From contig LSYV01000009.1 in NCBI GenBank assembly GCA_001584585.1, positions 1,346,041 through 1,410,040 of the forward strand: a stretch of DNA of 64,000 nucleotides, given 5' to 3'. Made by a program: the position numbers and the translations under genes. Under the pieces are notes generated by a model. The model had not been told where the DNA came from and searched no databases. It worked only from the letters and a program-made list of their open reading frames with translations. The DNA comes from Gonium pectorale. Its lineage: Eukaryota > Chlorophyta > Chlorophyceae > Chlamydomonadales > Volvocaceae. Positions 45,801-58,200 of the stretch are shown piece by piece (positions within the stretch are counted from its first letter, which is position 1; every line of letters starts with the position of its first letter).

Positions 45801-47108
45801 AGCACCCGTGCCGTTCCGTGACAACGGCTGGGAGACGTGGGGCGACTGGCGCAAGGCCGCCAACGTGCACTACTCGTTCCTGGCCAACCAGGCCGCTGGC
45901 AGGCTGTCCGTGTACGAGTTCCCGCACGAGCAGCTGTGGGACTTCAATAAACACTTTGGCTACACGCGCTGGCGGATCAACATGATTATGTTCCAAGGTG
46001 GGTTGCCGCTCGTGGGTGGGCGCTGCGCATATCAGGGTGGGAGGGCAGACAGTCAGGAAAGAGAAGCCTTCGCCCGAGGGAAGGGTGGGCGCTTTGGGGC
46101 TGGGCGGGGTAGGGTGGGAGACGGGCCCGCGCACAGACGCGCCAAGCCTTTTTCGCATTCCCAAACTTGAAGCCTCGGACTCCTCCCAACGACAGCGCGT
46201 GCGCGTGTTCGCAACATGGGCAATGCCACCTCAGCACGCTTATCGCGGGCCGGATGGCGGCCAGGGCACAGACCCGCCCACCCGCCCATACCCGCCGCGT
46301 CAAGGTCTGGCACGCGCCGTGACGGCCATCTCTGCTGGCCCAACGCGGTCTCATGCCCGTCCCGGCCAGCCGGCTCCCCTCTTCCGCAGCCCGTTGTTAT
46401 CTGTACCCATTCTCCTCCCATCCTACCCCTCCGTGCAGGCGCCACCATTGACGTGCACGTGTACAACATGAGCAGCACCACGGGCACCTACCCGGGCGAC
46501 GACGAGGACTTCATCACGCGCATCCTGCCGCAGCAGCTCAACAAGACCAGCGCTGCCGTGTCGCGCGCGCTTGCGGTGCACTTTTCGTTCTACATGCAGC
46601 GGGCAGGGCTGGAGAACAGCACGGACCTGCTGGACAGGTGGGCGGGTGGTGGGCGGGGTGGGCGGGCGGCGGGTGGGCGGGTGGAAGCGGAATGGTATCT
46701 AACAGGCATTGACTGGAGGAAATGCGGAGGGTTGTTCGGAGGGTGTGGGAGCTCGAGTGGGTGCGCAAGGGCGGGGCCAAACGGGTGGAACGGGGAAGCG
46801 GGAGGGGCATGGGAAACGGGTGCCAGTTGGTGGGGTGGTGGTCAAGCGTGTCTCGCAGCTTAAGGGCGCAGGTTCCCGGCCATGGCTCTGTGAGCATGGT
46901 ACGGGCCCGTCCGCTGCCAGTACGGGCAGGGGCAAAGGCTTTGTTGCCTCTCCTCGTTGAACGGAAGCGTCCTCTGCTGCCCTGGCTACCTATTGTGTCA
47001 TTTTGCCCTGGGAGCATCTTAACCCGTATGCTTACCTCTGCCTCCCCCTGCAGGTACGCTCTCCTGGCGGAGAACACGTGCGGCCGCCTGGTGCCAGCTG
47101 GGGTATAA
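42828..47108 (+). CDS. Type II membrane glycosyltransferase with DDD motif (fungal-like family)
   Basis: Seven exons join in phase: 42828-43948, 44501-44656, 44976-45120, 45271-45363, 45721-45997, 46439-46637 and 47054-47108, giving 681 residues. An in-frame TAA at 42795 supports the start. A single membrane segment lies near 116-134 (AVALVLTQLVVAYLLFM), followed by a Gln/Lys/Ala-rich stem (about 223-300). The catalytic part has ILDCYLQRNL, LSEVVFVTAT, LYVKIDDDVVYI (DDD at 454-456, the likely nucleotide-sugar/metal site), HLISANVINHQPLE, WETWGDWRKAANVHYSFLAN, FGYTRWRINMIMFQ and DDEDFITRILPQQLNK. The pattern HYS(F/L)L, NxMxF and DDE resembles an uncharacterised glycosyltransferase family common in fungi. 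Donor and acceptor sugars are unknown. Golgi location is inferred from the topology. Confidence 0.83.
44433..44480. repeat. 24-bp tandem duplication in an intron polypyrimidine tract
   Basis: Two copies of CCCTGCGTCCT(G/C)CACCCCCT... sit about 20 bp before the acceptor of exon 2 of the glycosyltransferase gene, lengthening its pyrimidine tract. Confidence 0.75.
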
Positions 47109-49452
47109 ACCGCGGCCACGTGGCAGGCTTGAGCAGCGGCGGTTGGAAGGGCTCCACGCGGCGTAGCCTCGGCAGGGGGGCTGGGGTTGTGGACGGGACG
47201 ACGTGGCCGCCACACAGACCTACGTGGCGCCGTCGTGGGGCAGCTGGGGAGCGCCGACAGGGCGCTCCGCGGCCCCAGCGCAGATGCATGCCGAACGGAC
47301 CCCGCTGCGCTGCGCCTCTTCTACCGTACGGCAGCATGTGGGGTCACATCCGGACCGTACGCTGTACGGCGCGGCGCGGTACGCTGCGCGACGCCCCATC
47401 AAAGGCTAGCGTGTCCCACCATGCGCGGCAGCCTCTTGACGGCAGCAAGAGTAGAGCGACGGTAGATATCGAGTGCGCCCTGCGAGGGCTAGCCACGGGG
47501 AGGCCTTCCGTGCTCGCGATGGCGAGGCTTAGCGTGGTCATCTTGTGCTGACTTAGCTGGGACGGTGCCGGGTTGTGAGCGGTCCATAGCGACCCAACCT
47601 GTGGAGGATTCATGTTTCGAGACTGGCGGCATGTGTGCCGTACGATTCGGCGGGTAGCAGGTGCAGATGGCGGATGCCGTACGTGCGCATGGCGTGCACA
47701 CGCACTTGATACTGCAGGGCCGCATGGACTGAAGGGCGCGTGTTTCCACCCGTGTGCTTTTGGCCCGAGGCCCCATTGGCCCGGGCACCTCGGCAAGGGG
47801 AACACCGTCGAATAAGGGTCAGAACGGTTGCCAGCGCTACTCCTGACACTCCATCAATAACTGGCCTTTGTGCCAGCAGCGCGGCGCCATTGACATGCCA
47901 TGATCATAGCAGTAGAGGGCCCATCCCGTGTATTCATGTCCCTCGTTAGGCTACGGGTCTGCCCCCGATGCGGCAGCTCATGTCGAGAGCCTGCGCTGTC
48001 GTCCGCCACTGATTTGGCATTTCTCTGTCTTGGTGTGGATTCTTTCTTTGTGTCGTTTTTGTGCGGGCCGCGCCGGTCCTTCCGCTGTGCATCGGTGAGA
48101 CGCACCACCGCAACAAACCCTGCCATGGGGAAGGCCTGTAGTGATGACGTATTGTCCGTGCCGCTGCCAACAAAGCCCCTCTTAGCTAGAGAAGGCACTT
48201 CCTGCTGTCATGTTGCGTAGGTAAGGTTCACTGCATCGCCTTGAAACCATGGTATTGGATCATGGGCGTGGCGCTATGCGCGGTGTCGTGTTGAAAAGGA
48301 ACAACGCATACGACGAGCGTAGGCGCGAAAGTGATGATGTCGTTGTAGGACCCAGCTCCAGAGGTAGTCGAAGGGGTGATGTCCCTGCATGTTAGTTCGG
48401 TGTCGTGTGTGGTGGGCTGCTTGGGTGCACCGCACGGCGGTGCCGTTTGTGCATGTCGTACGGCAAGGTGGTGCATGCAACCTCACGGGTGGGACGGCCC
48501 TCAGCAGGCGAGGACGCCTCGGTGGCGCGTGGTCCATACACCACCACGAGCGGGCTCATGCTGCAGTGCGTTTGCCTTCGCAGGACATCATGCGAAGAGA
48601 TTGTGGGACAGCTTAGCGCTGTCGGATGGACACGCACTTGAAATGATGGGCGTGTTGGAGGCTTCGTCAGTGACCCGGAGCGGTCCCCGCTCGGGCAGCC
48701 GGATTTGGAAGGAGGTGGCGGGCGAGGGACGAAGCACCCAGGTGTAGCCCGCGTTGTTCGATACCGGTAATTGAATCGCCAAAGTGAACACCCTGCAACA
48801 ATCGCAGATGAACCCCCATCTAAGTCCGATTGTTGGGGCCGTCCCGAGCACAAGTGTTATGAGTCTCCTCGTTGACAACTGAGCAACTACCAGCAGTAGA
48901 GGCGGAGCTGCCGCAAGACCCTTCAGGCGTGGAGTACGTTCCAGAAGAGAACCTAGCCAACTCACATGGGGGGGAGGTATGGGCACGAGTACACGTAACG
49001 AGTATCACTTTCACGTGTGGGCATAGGACGCAGCGGGATACCAAGAACATAGCACCAAGACCAAAACCTGAGGACCTTGATTGTTAGAATACCAGAGTAG
49101 TAGATGCCTAGGTCAGCTAGGGAGGCTGCTGGCGGATTCATCTGGGCGGGTAGTGTGGACCGGGACTTGGGAGGGGGGTAGCTTCCGTGTGCCGCACGGC
49201 CGTACATGCCGCTTTTGCCCATGGCCTACAACTCTACCAAGCATGTCCGCAGATTACCTGACATCAAGTGGAATCAATGACTGGTCCCTAGCGGCGTTTC
49301 TTGCTGGTGCCAGAATCCGCCTTAACCCGCTCCTTGAGGGACTGACGTAGAGAGAAGACCTTGATTGTCATCATCTTTACAAAGGTGCTCTGCCGAGTTG
49401 CTCAGCCAGGTCCACACCAAACTCTCATGATTGACGACTGACGCGCCCACGA
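47109..49452. other. No supported gene (2.3 kb)
   Basis: The 3' flank of one glycosyltransferase gene and the 5' flank of the next. The frames are short and unpatterned. Several CCGTAC/GTACGG palindromic bits occur near 47340-47390. No TGTAA was noticed. Confidence 0.4.
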
Positions 49453-52400
49453 ATGGGGCGCGACCAACTCAGCAAGCGGGATGTGACCTTTAACTCGCAC
49501 GATGATTTGCAAGCGTTGGAGCTCGGAAACGGGGGGTACTTTAAGCCCCCTCGGACAGCGATTCCCTATCGCCAGCTGCGCACGTATGACTTCGTTGGTA
49601 TTGCGTGCCCAACGCCAAGGACGCCGACGACGCGGGCTCTCTGGCAGTTGCTTGGACTGGCAATCTTGGTTATCGTCCTCGTCCAGGCGCTCTCCTGCGG
49701 ATTGTTCTTCTGCGTTGCTCTCCCAGTCGGAAGGGCTTCCTATATTGACCTTCGCGAAGTATTCACGGAGTTCCGGCTGTTCAACCAGGCCCAAAGCGGG
49801 CCGGGGGGAGGAGCCCAAGCCGCAGACCCCGCGCCAATGCTCATTCCAAGGTGCGTAAAGTGGATCTGCTTGCGTGTTCATGGGTGGGGGTGACAAGGCC
49901 GGCCCTCTCCGGTCGTCGTCCGTCGGGCACGGGCATCACTCTCTCTCCTCGGGTCTCCCCGGGTCGCCTCGGGGTTGACCGTTTCTAGTGCTGTCTGTTT
50001 GTTTGCTTGCCTCAGGATCATCCACCAGACCTACAGAACACGTCAGCTGCCGCCAGCCTTGCGCACAGTCGTCCAAACCTGGACCCGTGTCAACGGGCCC
50101 ACCTGGCAAACCCGCTTCTATGACGACGGCGCCTGCATTGACTTTGTCCGGCGGGAGTTCCCCGAGTACCTAGACGCCTACTTGTCGTTGCCGAAAGATG
50201 TGGAGCGTTCAGACTTCTTCAGGTAGGTAGCTGGGTTCCTGCACCCTGTCAACCACTTGGTCTGAGCAGCCCGTGCCTTTCTCATATGGAGTTCCGGCCA
50301 ATGGGCTTAGTGCTTGCAAGCTATGCGCTGATGGGTGTTGCTTTTCCCCGTCCCTTACTGTTTACCAGGTACATGGTCATCTTGCGCTTTGGCGGAGTGT
50401 ATGCGGACATCGACGTGGAGTTGCGGCAGCCGTTAGACAACGTGATCGGGCCAACTGACACGCTGGTCGTTGGGTGGGAGGCGGAGGTAGCGACGGACGC
50501 CGAGGCCTTCAAGCGGCACTTCGTGCGAAAGCGGCAGGTGAGGGATTAGCCTCATGTTGTACGAGGCCTTAATACGATTATGACCATAATCCCGTCCATT
50601 GACCCGCACCGGCGTGCTGCTCTTGCCTGGTAGTGCACGCGAATGCCTTACTGGTTATCGCAATGTTAATTCCTGTCTACTGCTGTTCCTCTGCAGGTGC
50701 TCCAATGGTTTTTCGCGGCCGCGCCTGGACACCCGGTGCTCCGCGCGGCCTGCGAGCACATTGCGCGCAACGTGCGACGCACCTTTTCCAACAACACCAA
50801 CCGGGATACGCTGGAGCGTACGGGGCCGGGCATGTGGACCGACACGGTGCTCCGACACGCAGCTGCGCACCCGCCCACGCTGGTGAGGCCTGGCAGGGGT
50901 TTGAATGTCACACTGTTGCACAGAGCTGTTCACGCTTCGAATGGTCTATGCTGCTGTTCCTGTACGAAATGCCTTGACCTTTTCTGCCTTTGACCCGCAG
51001 GCCAACGACCCGTGGAAGGTGCGAATCCTGCCGCGCGTGGCGTTTGGAGTTCACCCTGCGGGCATTGACGGGCTGACGACGGACGCGCGCGAGATCGTAG
51101 TGATGCACCATTTTCTGGGCAGCTGGAAGAAGCGCGGCGGCTGGCACAAGCGGCGGACCGTGCTGCAGATCCTGGCGGGCGCATTGGCGGCAGCGCTGCA
51201 GCGGCGAGCCCAGGTGGCGGTAGCGGAGGAGCCCATAACGCCCTCCGTGCTGCCGCTGTTCCCCGTCTCGGCGGCCTTCAATCCGCCCTTCACCATCATG
51301 ACGCACCTCATAGGCCAGGGAGACATGCAGGTGAGGTCCGCAGGCTGCTAAAGGGACGGTTGGTGTGGGCAAGTGCGCTTTGGGCGCTCTCTGTAAGAGG
51401 TACCCGGCGTGTCAACTGGCAGGGGAGAGAGGAGGCCCTTTCGAGCGGGCTTGCATCCGCGCTTGACACCAACGAGCCCTCACGTGATCGCTCGACATCG
51501 TACAAGATGCCATTTCAAGATGCATACGGCTGTGGATGTTTGCCAGCTGACACCCATGCCCTCTCCTGGCCCCACAGTCCGGCTCTGACGTGTCGGCCGT
51601 GCTAACCAGCTGGGGCACCTGGCAGCCTGCCATGTCCCGGCCCAGCCGCAAGCCGCTGGCAGTGGAGGCGCTGGTGGGCTCGCTGGGCCCGCCCGAGCAG
51701 GGCGCCGTACTGGTGGACGTGTCGGCGGGCCCGGGCTTCTTCAGCCTGGCTGCAGCGGCCCGGGGGCATGAGGTGGTGGCGTTCGAGAGCAGCGCACGCA
51801 GCATCGAGGCCTTCAGCACGTCCGTGGTGTACAACGGCTTCCAGGACCGGGTGCGCCTTTACAACGTCAGCCTGGGGGCTCAGGCATCCACCCTCTGTCT
51901 ACAGCGCAGCGAGCCAGCAGGCGCGCCCACGGAGATGGTGAACGACGCGGCAGCGGCTGCCACGCGACGCGGCTACGGGGATCCGGCGCTGCATGCGCTA
52001 CCGCCGTCCGACTGCGCCACTGTGACTGTGCGCCAGACCCTGGCGCACATGCTGATGGGGGGTGCGGAGGCAGAGGCCGCAGGCAGCAGCTCGGGCCCCA
52101 CCCACTCCACGTCTTCTGCAACCGCCGCATCGCCAGCGTTTTTGGCCGGCGTTGCGGGCTCAGAAGCAACTGCTTCTGCAGCAACAGCTGGCGGCTCGGA
52201 CGTCGCTGCCAGACGCGTTAACGCCACCACCGGTTCGTGGCAGCTCGCGCTGCCGTTCCGTGTCGGTGCGCTGCGCCTGTCGGCCCACGGCTGGGAGGGC
52301 TGGGTACTGGACGGCGCGCAGCCCTGGCTGGACCGCCACCGGCCGGGCGTGGTGTTGCTGGAGTACTCCCCTGCGTTGGTGGCGCGCTCGGGGTACCCGG

Positions 52401-53451
52401 GTGGCGGCATGCGGTTACTCCAGCGCTTGTACGATCTTGGCTATGTGCACGTGGCCCACGCGGGCTACGTCTGCGACGAGCGCTGGTTCAACATCAGCCG
52501 GGCGCTTCGCGCGGGCGGCACGGCTCTTGGCGAGCTGGCGGCCTCGCAGCAGGCAGCTGATGGTGGTGAGCGTGCCAGCGGGAGAGCCGGCGGCGCGGGG
52601 CCCGCTGGGCCTGGAGAGGCAGCCGGCGGGCTGCCGCGGCAGCCCACGTGGTGCAAACTGAAGCCAGATCTATTTCCATTGCTCACCGACCGGGCCCATC
52701 CGGAGGTGGCGGAAAACATTCTGGTAAGCCTGCTCAGCTTGCCCACGCGATGCGAGCGTGATTGTCTTTTCTGCGCTGCTTTCGCATCGACAGAAAGTAA
52801 TGCATGCATGAACTTGACATACAGATGTTGTGGCATGACGGCAGAGGAGATGCGCGGGTTAGGGGATTGCTGAAGCAGCGTTGCCCATGGCGTCTACAAT
52901 CCGTGGCCCCTCCTAACCATGTATCAAGCGACGCGTAGGAGGTACATGACCACGTCTTCCACGTGTACGCTCGATATCCCGGTCAAAGCGCGCACATTGC
53001 CGTCATCAGATCCTTCGCGCTTTCCCCTCGGCAGTTCATCCACCATACGCACAACAGCGTCCGCGGGGAGGCCGCTTCATCCGCTCGGGATGCTGGTCAC
53101 GCGGCGTCCCAGCAGCACGCCGCGGCAGCGGCGGCAGCTGGCGGGTCAGCGTCCCTCACCCTGCAGCATGCTGCCGGCAGCTCCGGCGCCGGGGCTTCGG
53201 GCTCAGCTGGCGTTAGGACCGGAGCATCTACCGTTCTTGGGCTAGCGGCGGGGAGCGGGCGGTCTGGTGTTGGAGCCGGTGCACATCAAGCGAAGCCGCA
53301 CAAAGAGGCTGTCATCGAAGAACGGAGCGCTGCAGCGGAGGCGGTGACCACGAATGGTCGCCAAGCCGCAGAGACCAGAGAGGCAGTAGGCCAGAGGTTG
53401 GGACGCCGCGGCGTCGGGGCGACCCTGCGAGGTCGCCAGGCACCTAGGTAG
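49453..53451 (+). CDS. Fusion of GT32 (OCH1-like) glycosyltransferase and FkbM-type methyltransferase
   Basis: Seven exons join in phase: 49453-49850, 50016-50222, 50369-50537, 50697-50882, 51001-51330, 51578-52723 and 52939-53451, giving 982 residues. An in-frame TGA at 49432 supports the start. A type II anchor lies at about 63-91 (LLGLAILVIVLVQALSCGLF). The GT32 domain (about 133-430) has RIIHQTYRTRQLPPALRTVV, WQTRFYDDGACIDFV, ILRFGGVYADIDVELRQPL (DXD at 215-217), GHPVLRAACEHI, GPGMWTDTVL and VVMHHFLGSWKK, which are GT32/OCH1 hallmarks. The FkbM-like part (about 455-710) has VLVDVSAGPGFFSLAAAARG (SAM motif I), VVAFESSARSIEAF, VRLYNVSLG and LDRHRPGVVLLEY. An Ala/Gly/Ser-rich tail follows. 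Proposed role: adding a hexose (probably mannose) and methylating a Golgi glycan. Substrates are inference. Confidence 0.87.
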
Positions 53452-55233
53452 TTGTAGGGCTTGGGCGCATTACGACGCAAGGAAGTTGAATGCGCGAGCC
53501 TGAGCTTAGCAGGGTAATCTAAAGCCTGGTGTTGCTTTGGTGGCGACTATTTCTGTGCTCAAATTGACACTCAGGGCAAAGCATGTGCTGTTTGGGCTTT
53601 GTGAGTTGTGTGTGACTGCTATCCCGAGAAAAGAAACCCACGAGATCGGCCTTGTGGTAAGCATGGAAGCGTTGATGGTTGTGTTTGTGTTGACACCGTT
53701 GGCGCGTCATTGACTCAATTGTTGCATTGCGTAAAACCCATCAAAGACCGAACGGTCGCAACCGGTGGCCTCTTTTGCGGCAGCTTTTGTCCCAACACCG
53801 CCTGGGGTGCTATGCAAAATCACTGGCGGCAAGAGATGCAAACCTTCTTCACGAAAGGGTGTGGCACTCGGCGGACTGTTGCTGCAAGCAGAGGCGACGG
53901 CGGCTTAGGTACGGCGTGCCTTGAAGTTATGGTGAGGTGAGGATTGACCTTTTGACCTGACCTGCGCGGGCGCTCAATGGTAGGCGGCCTGACACAGCTG
54001 ATGTTTGTAGTGCTACGATAGCAATTAGGGCGTCCAGTCCAGTAGCTGCCTGGAGGCTTTATGTCTGGATGGTACTGTAGTGAACGGTAGTGAAGTAGCC
54101 TGATCTCGAAGCAGGCCAACCTCGGACACCGTACGGCATGCCGTGATTGATGTGCGGGCCGGGTCGCTTCCGTCAACGGCATAGCAGTACCGGTACGTTA
54201 TACATGTGTGATGGTGCGTTGACACAGAAAATTGTTATGTATCATTGACATGTTTTCTCGACGGCTCGGCAGCCGCGCAGGCGTAAGTTGATTGCTTTCG
54301 CTGCGTGCATCGTGTACGGCAGCGACCTGTGTCTATCATGCCAACCAAGGTGGTCCTGGACGGTGGGCGAGGCTGGGCGGTCCGTGACAGTTAGAGCAAT
54401 CTCAAATGACGTTCGCAATGTAACCGACACTGCGGTAATCTATCCGCTGTTCCCTGAACTGGCTGATAGTGCGCATGGGCCGGGGGATCAACATGCCATT
54501 ACAGGCTCCCCACCGAGATGCTGCAGGCCAATCTGGTTCCACCAATACTGACAGCCCTGACCAGCACATGTGCTCGTCCCAACCCAATTTAAGATCTCTC
54601 AGCGGTTGGCCAACTGAGAGGCTGCCGCTTTGGGCCGTTATGGGACCATCGCGCCCCGAACTTTACAAGACCGGGGCGTCAGGCAAGGAGGTGAGGATTT
54701 CGCAAGGGCAGTTTCGGGACATCGGGGACAGACGGATCAATCCAGCGTGCTGTTCCGGTTATTTCAGCATTCATCCTGAGGCGGAGGGCGGGAAGACCTT
54801 CTCCACATGTGCAACGGAGTATTTTACTAGCAACCTGGCGTAGTGTGCACATTGACGCAAATGACAGCCCTGACAGCGTGACAGCCGTTGCTGACGGTTG
54901 CAGCAGCTGTTGCCCGCGTAGCCCAAATCATGCTAATTGGCCGCTTCACAAGCGAATAATGACAAAATCAGGTCCGTCAAATGTTTGAGTCCCCACCAGT
55001 CCAAGAGCCGCACGAAGGGCCACCTGCCCGTGACCGACCCGTGAGCCTGTCACGGGCCTCCCTCACAAATGTCCCATCATCGCATTTACAGAAAGCGAAT
55101 ACATCTGTGCTTCAATCAAAGGAGATCCGCTCATCGGTCAAGGTGGCAGCTACGTATCTACGCAAAACCTATCCATGTTCTGTTCGCCTCGCCTGACACA
55201 CGCGCAGTGATGTAGCTGCAACATAAGAATCCA
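53452..55233. other. No supported gene (1.8 kb)
   Basis: Holds the 3' untranslated region of the GT32-FkbM gene, with a candidate TGTAA at 54419, and the promoter of the helicase gene. Open frames such as 54469-54843 have no recognisable content. Confidence 0.4.
54419..54423 (+). terminator. Possible poly(A) signal TGTAA of the GT32-FkbM gene
   Basis: It lies about 970 bp past the stop. Motif only. Confidence 0.3.
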
Positions 55234-58200
55234 ATGATCAGCTACGCCGAGTGCGTGGCAACCGGCGCGCCTGTGCCCCGCGTTGGGAGCAGCCAAGAGA
55301 GCGATGATGGGGGCAGCCCGGCGGGCGCGCTACCGGACACAATTTTAAGATGGAAAATTAACGATGTCTACGACGAGCATAGCCTACTTGCCAAGGTTGT
55401 GTGGGGTTAGGCAGAGACTCATCCATCGTGCCTGTCACGAATTGTTTTCGTTCAGTTCAGGCGGCCGGTGACTTGCCCAATCAGTACAAACGCATTAGGT
55501 GCACATGTGCCGTGGTGAAGCACGCTAAAACGCAAGTACATGGTCTCCACCGGGGTAGCCCGGCGTTTCCCTCCACCTGGGCAGCTGCGCTCCATCCGCT
55601 TCACCCGCACAGCTTCTCTCTATGTGGTCATGCCCCAAGCACCCAAATGTCCTTGGTTTAATCATGCTGTGCGCATTGGCAGGCCGATCCCATTCCGACG
55701 ACCTTCAAAGATGCGTCCTCGTGGGCCTCAGCCTTTCTACCATTCGTCGCCGAGGAGGTGCGGGCCGGCCTCGCCCAGCAGCTCGACCGCCTCAGCTCCC
55801 TGCAGTGGCTGCAGCTTGACGGCCGGCCGCGGCTACAGCGGATGGACTCGCGGCGTGGTGGCAACGGCGGCGGCGCGGCGGCCTGCCCGCTGGCCTTGGC
55901 GGCGTTCAACCTTCGCGGCGGGGCTGGCGTCGACAGCGCACCATGGCAGCTCGTGCAGAGCGGCGGTGGCGGGGACAGGGACGACGGCGCATCACCCTCT
56001 TTGGAGAAGTCTCCCCCGCTCAAGCCAACAGACCTCATTCTCCTTACCAACAGCCGGGTGCGTTACCTGGGGCCTTTCCGTAGCTGCGTTGGACCCGTTG
56101 TCCTTCTCAGAACTGCCCGGCGCCGCACTCCACACTGTGCACAGGAGGAGCATCAATGCATGCCCGGCGCCCCGCTTGGATGCCACCTCTCAACGTTTTG
56201 AATCCAATCTTCTTGTCACGACATATCACGGGATCGGCATATGGCTGCCGTACGGAACCCATAGCAAAAAAAAATAGCACCGTATCCTGTCCAACTCCTG
56301 CTCACCCGTATCTTGCGCAGGTAAAGCCGACGTGCTGGTAATCCATCATGACATACCCCATCTCGTCACTTTCGATACCCAGTTTAGCAGCAATCAGTGC
56401 ATTTGCCCGCGCCGCCACCACTGTGCCCGCAGTCTAGCCCTGCGTCACTGCGTCCACTGCCACCTCACACGCGTGTGCTCGACCAGTTCCATGCCGGTTG
56501 AAGCAAGCATGGTATCATACCCGCCATTCGCACCTCAATGTGTGTCGCCTGCCCGCTTCTGCTATCCGGATCGGTAGGGCCAGGACGTTGACTCTCTGGG
56601 GCAACATGGCGTGGCCTACACGCTGGGCGTCGTCAAGGGCGCCCGCCAAGACGACGATGAGGACGACGACGACGACGGGGGTGACCACCCGGACTTCCGA
56701 GCGGCGGTGTACGTGCCGGTGGGCGGCGACCTCGAGGCGGCCTTCGAGGGCCAAGGTCAGTACGGCGTCGACCGGAGCGCACGGCTGTTCGCGGCGTGTC
56801 CTGCTGTAGCAAGCACGCGGGTGTGCTGCAAACAGGTCACAGCACATACATCACGGATGAACGGTGGGCCAAGCCAGCCTCATGGGTGCAACGTCAGTTT
56901 CCGGACCTGCACATACCGGTATACCGCTACACGCACACACGCACGCACGCGTGGGGCAGAGCCGCAGAGCTTGCGTGCAGACCGACGACGTGCCCTGCGA
57001 CATGCCCGACCCCACAGGGCGCGCCGGCGAGTGGTTCGCCGTCTGCGTGGGCAACGTGGCCACCGCCACCCGGACGTGGGACGCTCTGCAGTGCATAGCA
57101 TCATCGTACGGCAACGGCGGCAGCGCTGCAGCCTGCCTGCCGCCGCAGCCGCCGCCCCTGCTGAAGCTGCTCTTGTGCTCCGGTGGCCCCTTGGAGACCG
57201 CCTCTGCGCGCCGTTGCTCCCATGAGGGCGACGTCAGCGCCACCGGCACCGACCCTCCACGGTCCATCCGCGCGGCAGTGAAGGCATACTGCGACGGCAC
57301 CCGCCGCCTAAACCCCTCGCAGCGGGACGCTGTGGTGACGGCCGCGATGGCGTACCTCAGCGTCGCAGCCGGCGGTTCCGTCGCAGCCCAGTCAGCTGCC
57401 TCCGGTAGCGGTTCTGAAACGTGGGCCCGAGGATCCCTGATCGCCGCCACCAACACGGCTGAGGGCAGCTGCCGGGACTTCCGCGGCGCCGCCAGCGTCT
57501 GCGGCAGCTGCGGGCTGGCCTCCTCGGGGCCCGGCGGCGCACGTTTGCTGATGGTGCAGGGCCCGCCGGGGACCGGCAAGACGTCCACCATCGCCGCCAT
57601 GCTGTCCGTGCTGAGCGGCCTGGCAGCTGGCCCGACGTTGCAGCAGCGGCAGCAGCCGGGGAACGGCCGAGGAGGGGCAAGAGGAGGAGGAGGAGCAGGA
57701 GGAGCAGGAGCAGGGGCGCTGCTGGTGTGTGCTCCCACTAATGCCGCCGTGGGCGAGGTCGCAGCCAGGTGCGCGGCTGCCTCTTGGCCTCGGGGCGACG
57801 TGCCGCATGCGCATCTGGGCGACGTGCCACTGTGCCGCATGCCCTCTGCGTGTCTTGTCACTCTCAAGAGAGCACTCGCGGCCTGCTCGTGCACGTGCCG
57901 TGCCGTGGCGTGGCGGCTCATAGGGGGTAATCGGGTTGGCTCATCTGTCGGCTTGGCGTCCGCAAAAGTACGGCACGGGTGCTCATGACCCGCTGCCCGT
58001 TCAAATGCGCCACCCGCCAGGTTCTGCTCCCTGCTACAGTCCGAGTCGCGGGAGCAATTTGCGGACTTCTGGGCGGCCGAATGCGTGCGGCTCCAGGGCG
58101 CGTGGCCGGCCTCTGCGCCGCTGTTGCCGGGTGAGGCTCCCGGTGTGGAGGTCATTCTCCAGGAGCGAGGGTCGCATGCCCGGCATGCCCGCACGGCCTT

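Noticed and set aside
56332..56577. Frame KADVLVIHHDIPHLVTFD in a helicase intron as an extra exon
   Set aside because: The acceptor at 56320 would need phase 1, but exon 2 ends in phase 0 and would meet a stop; exons 2 and 3 join directly in phase.
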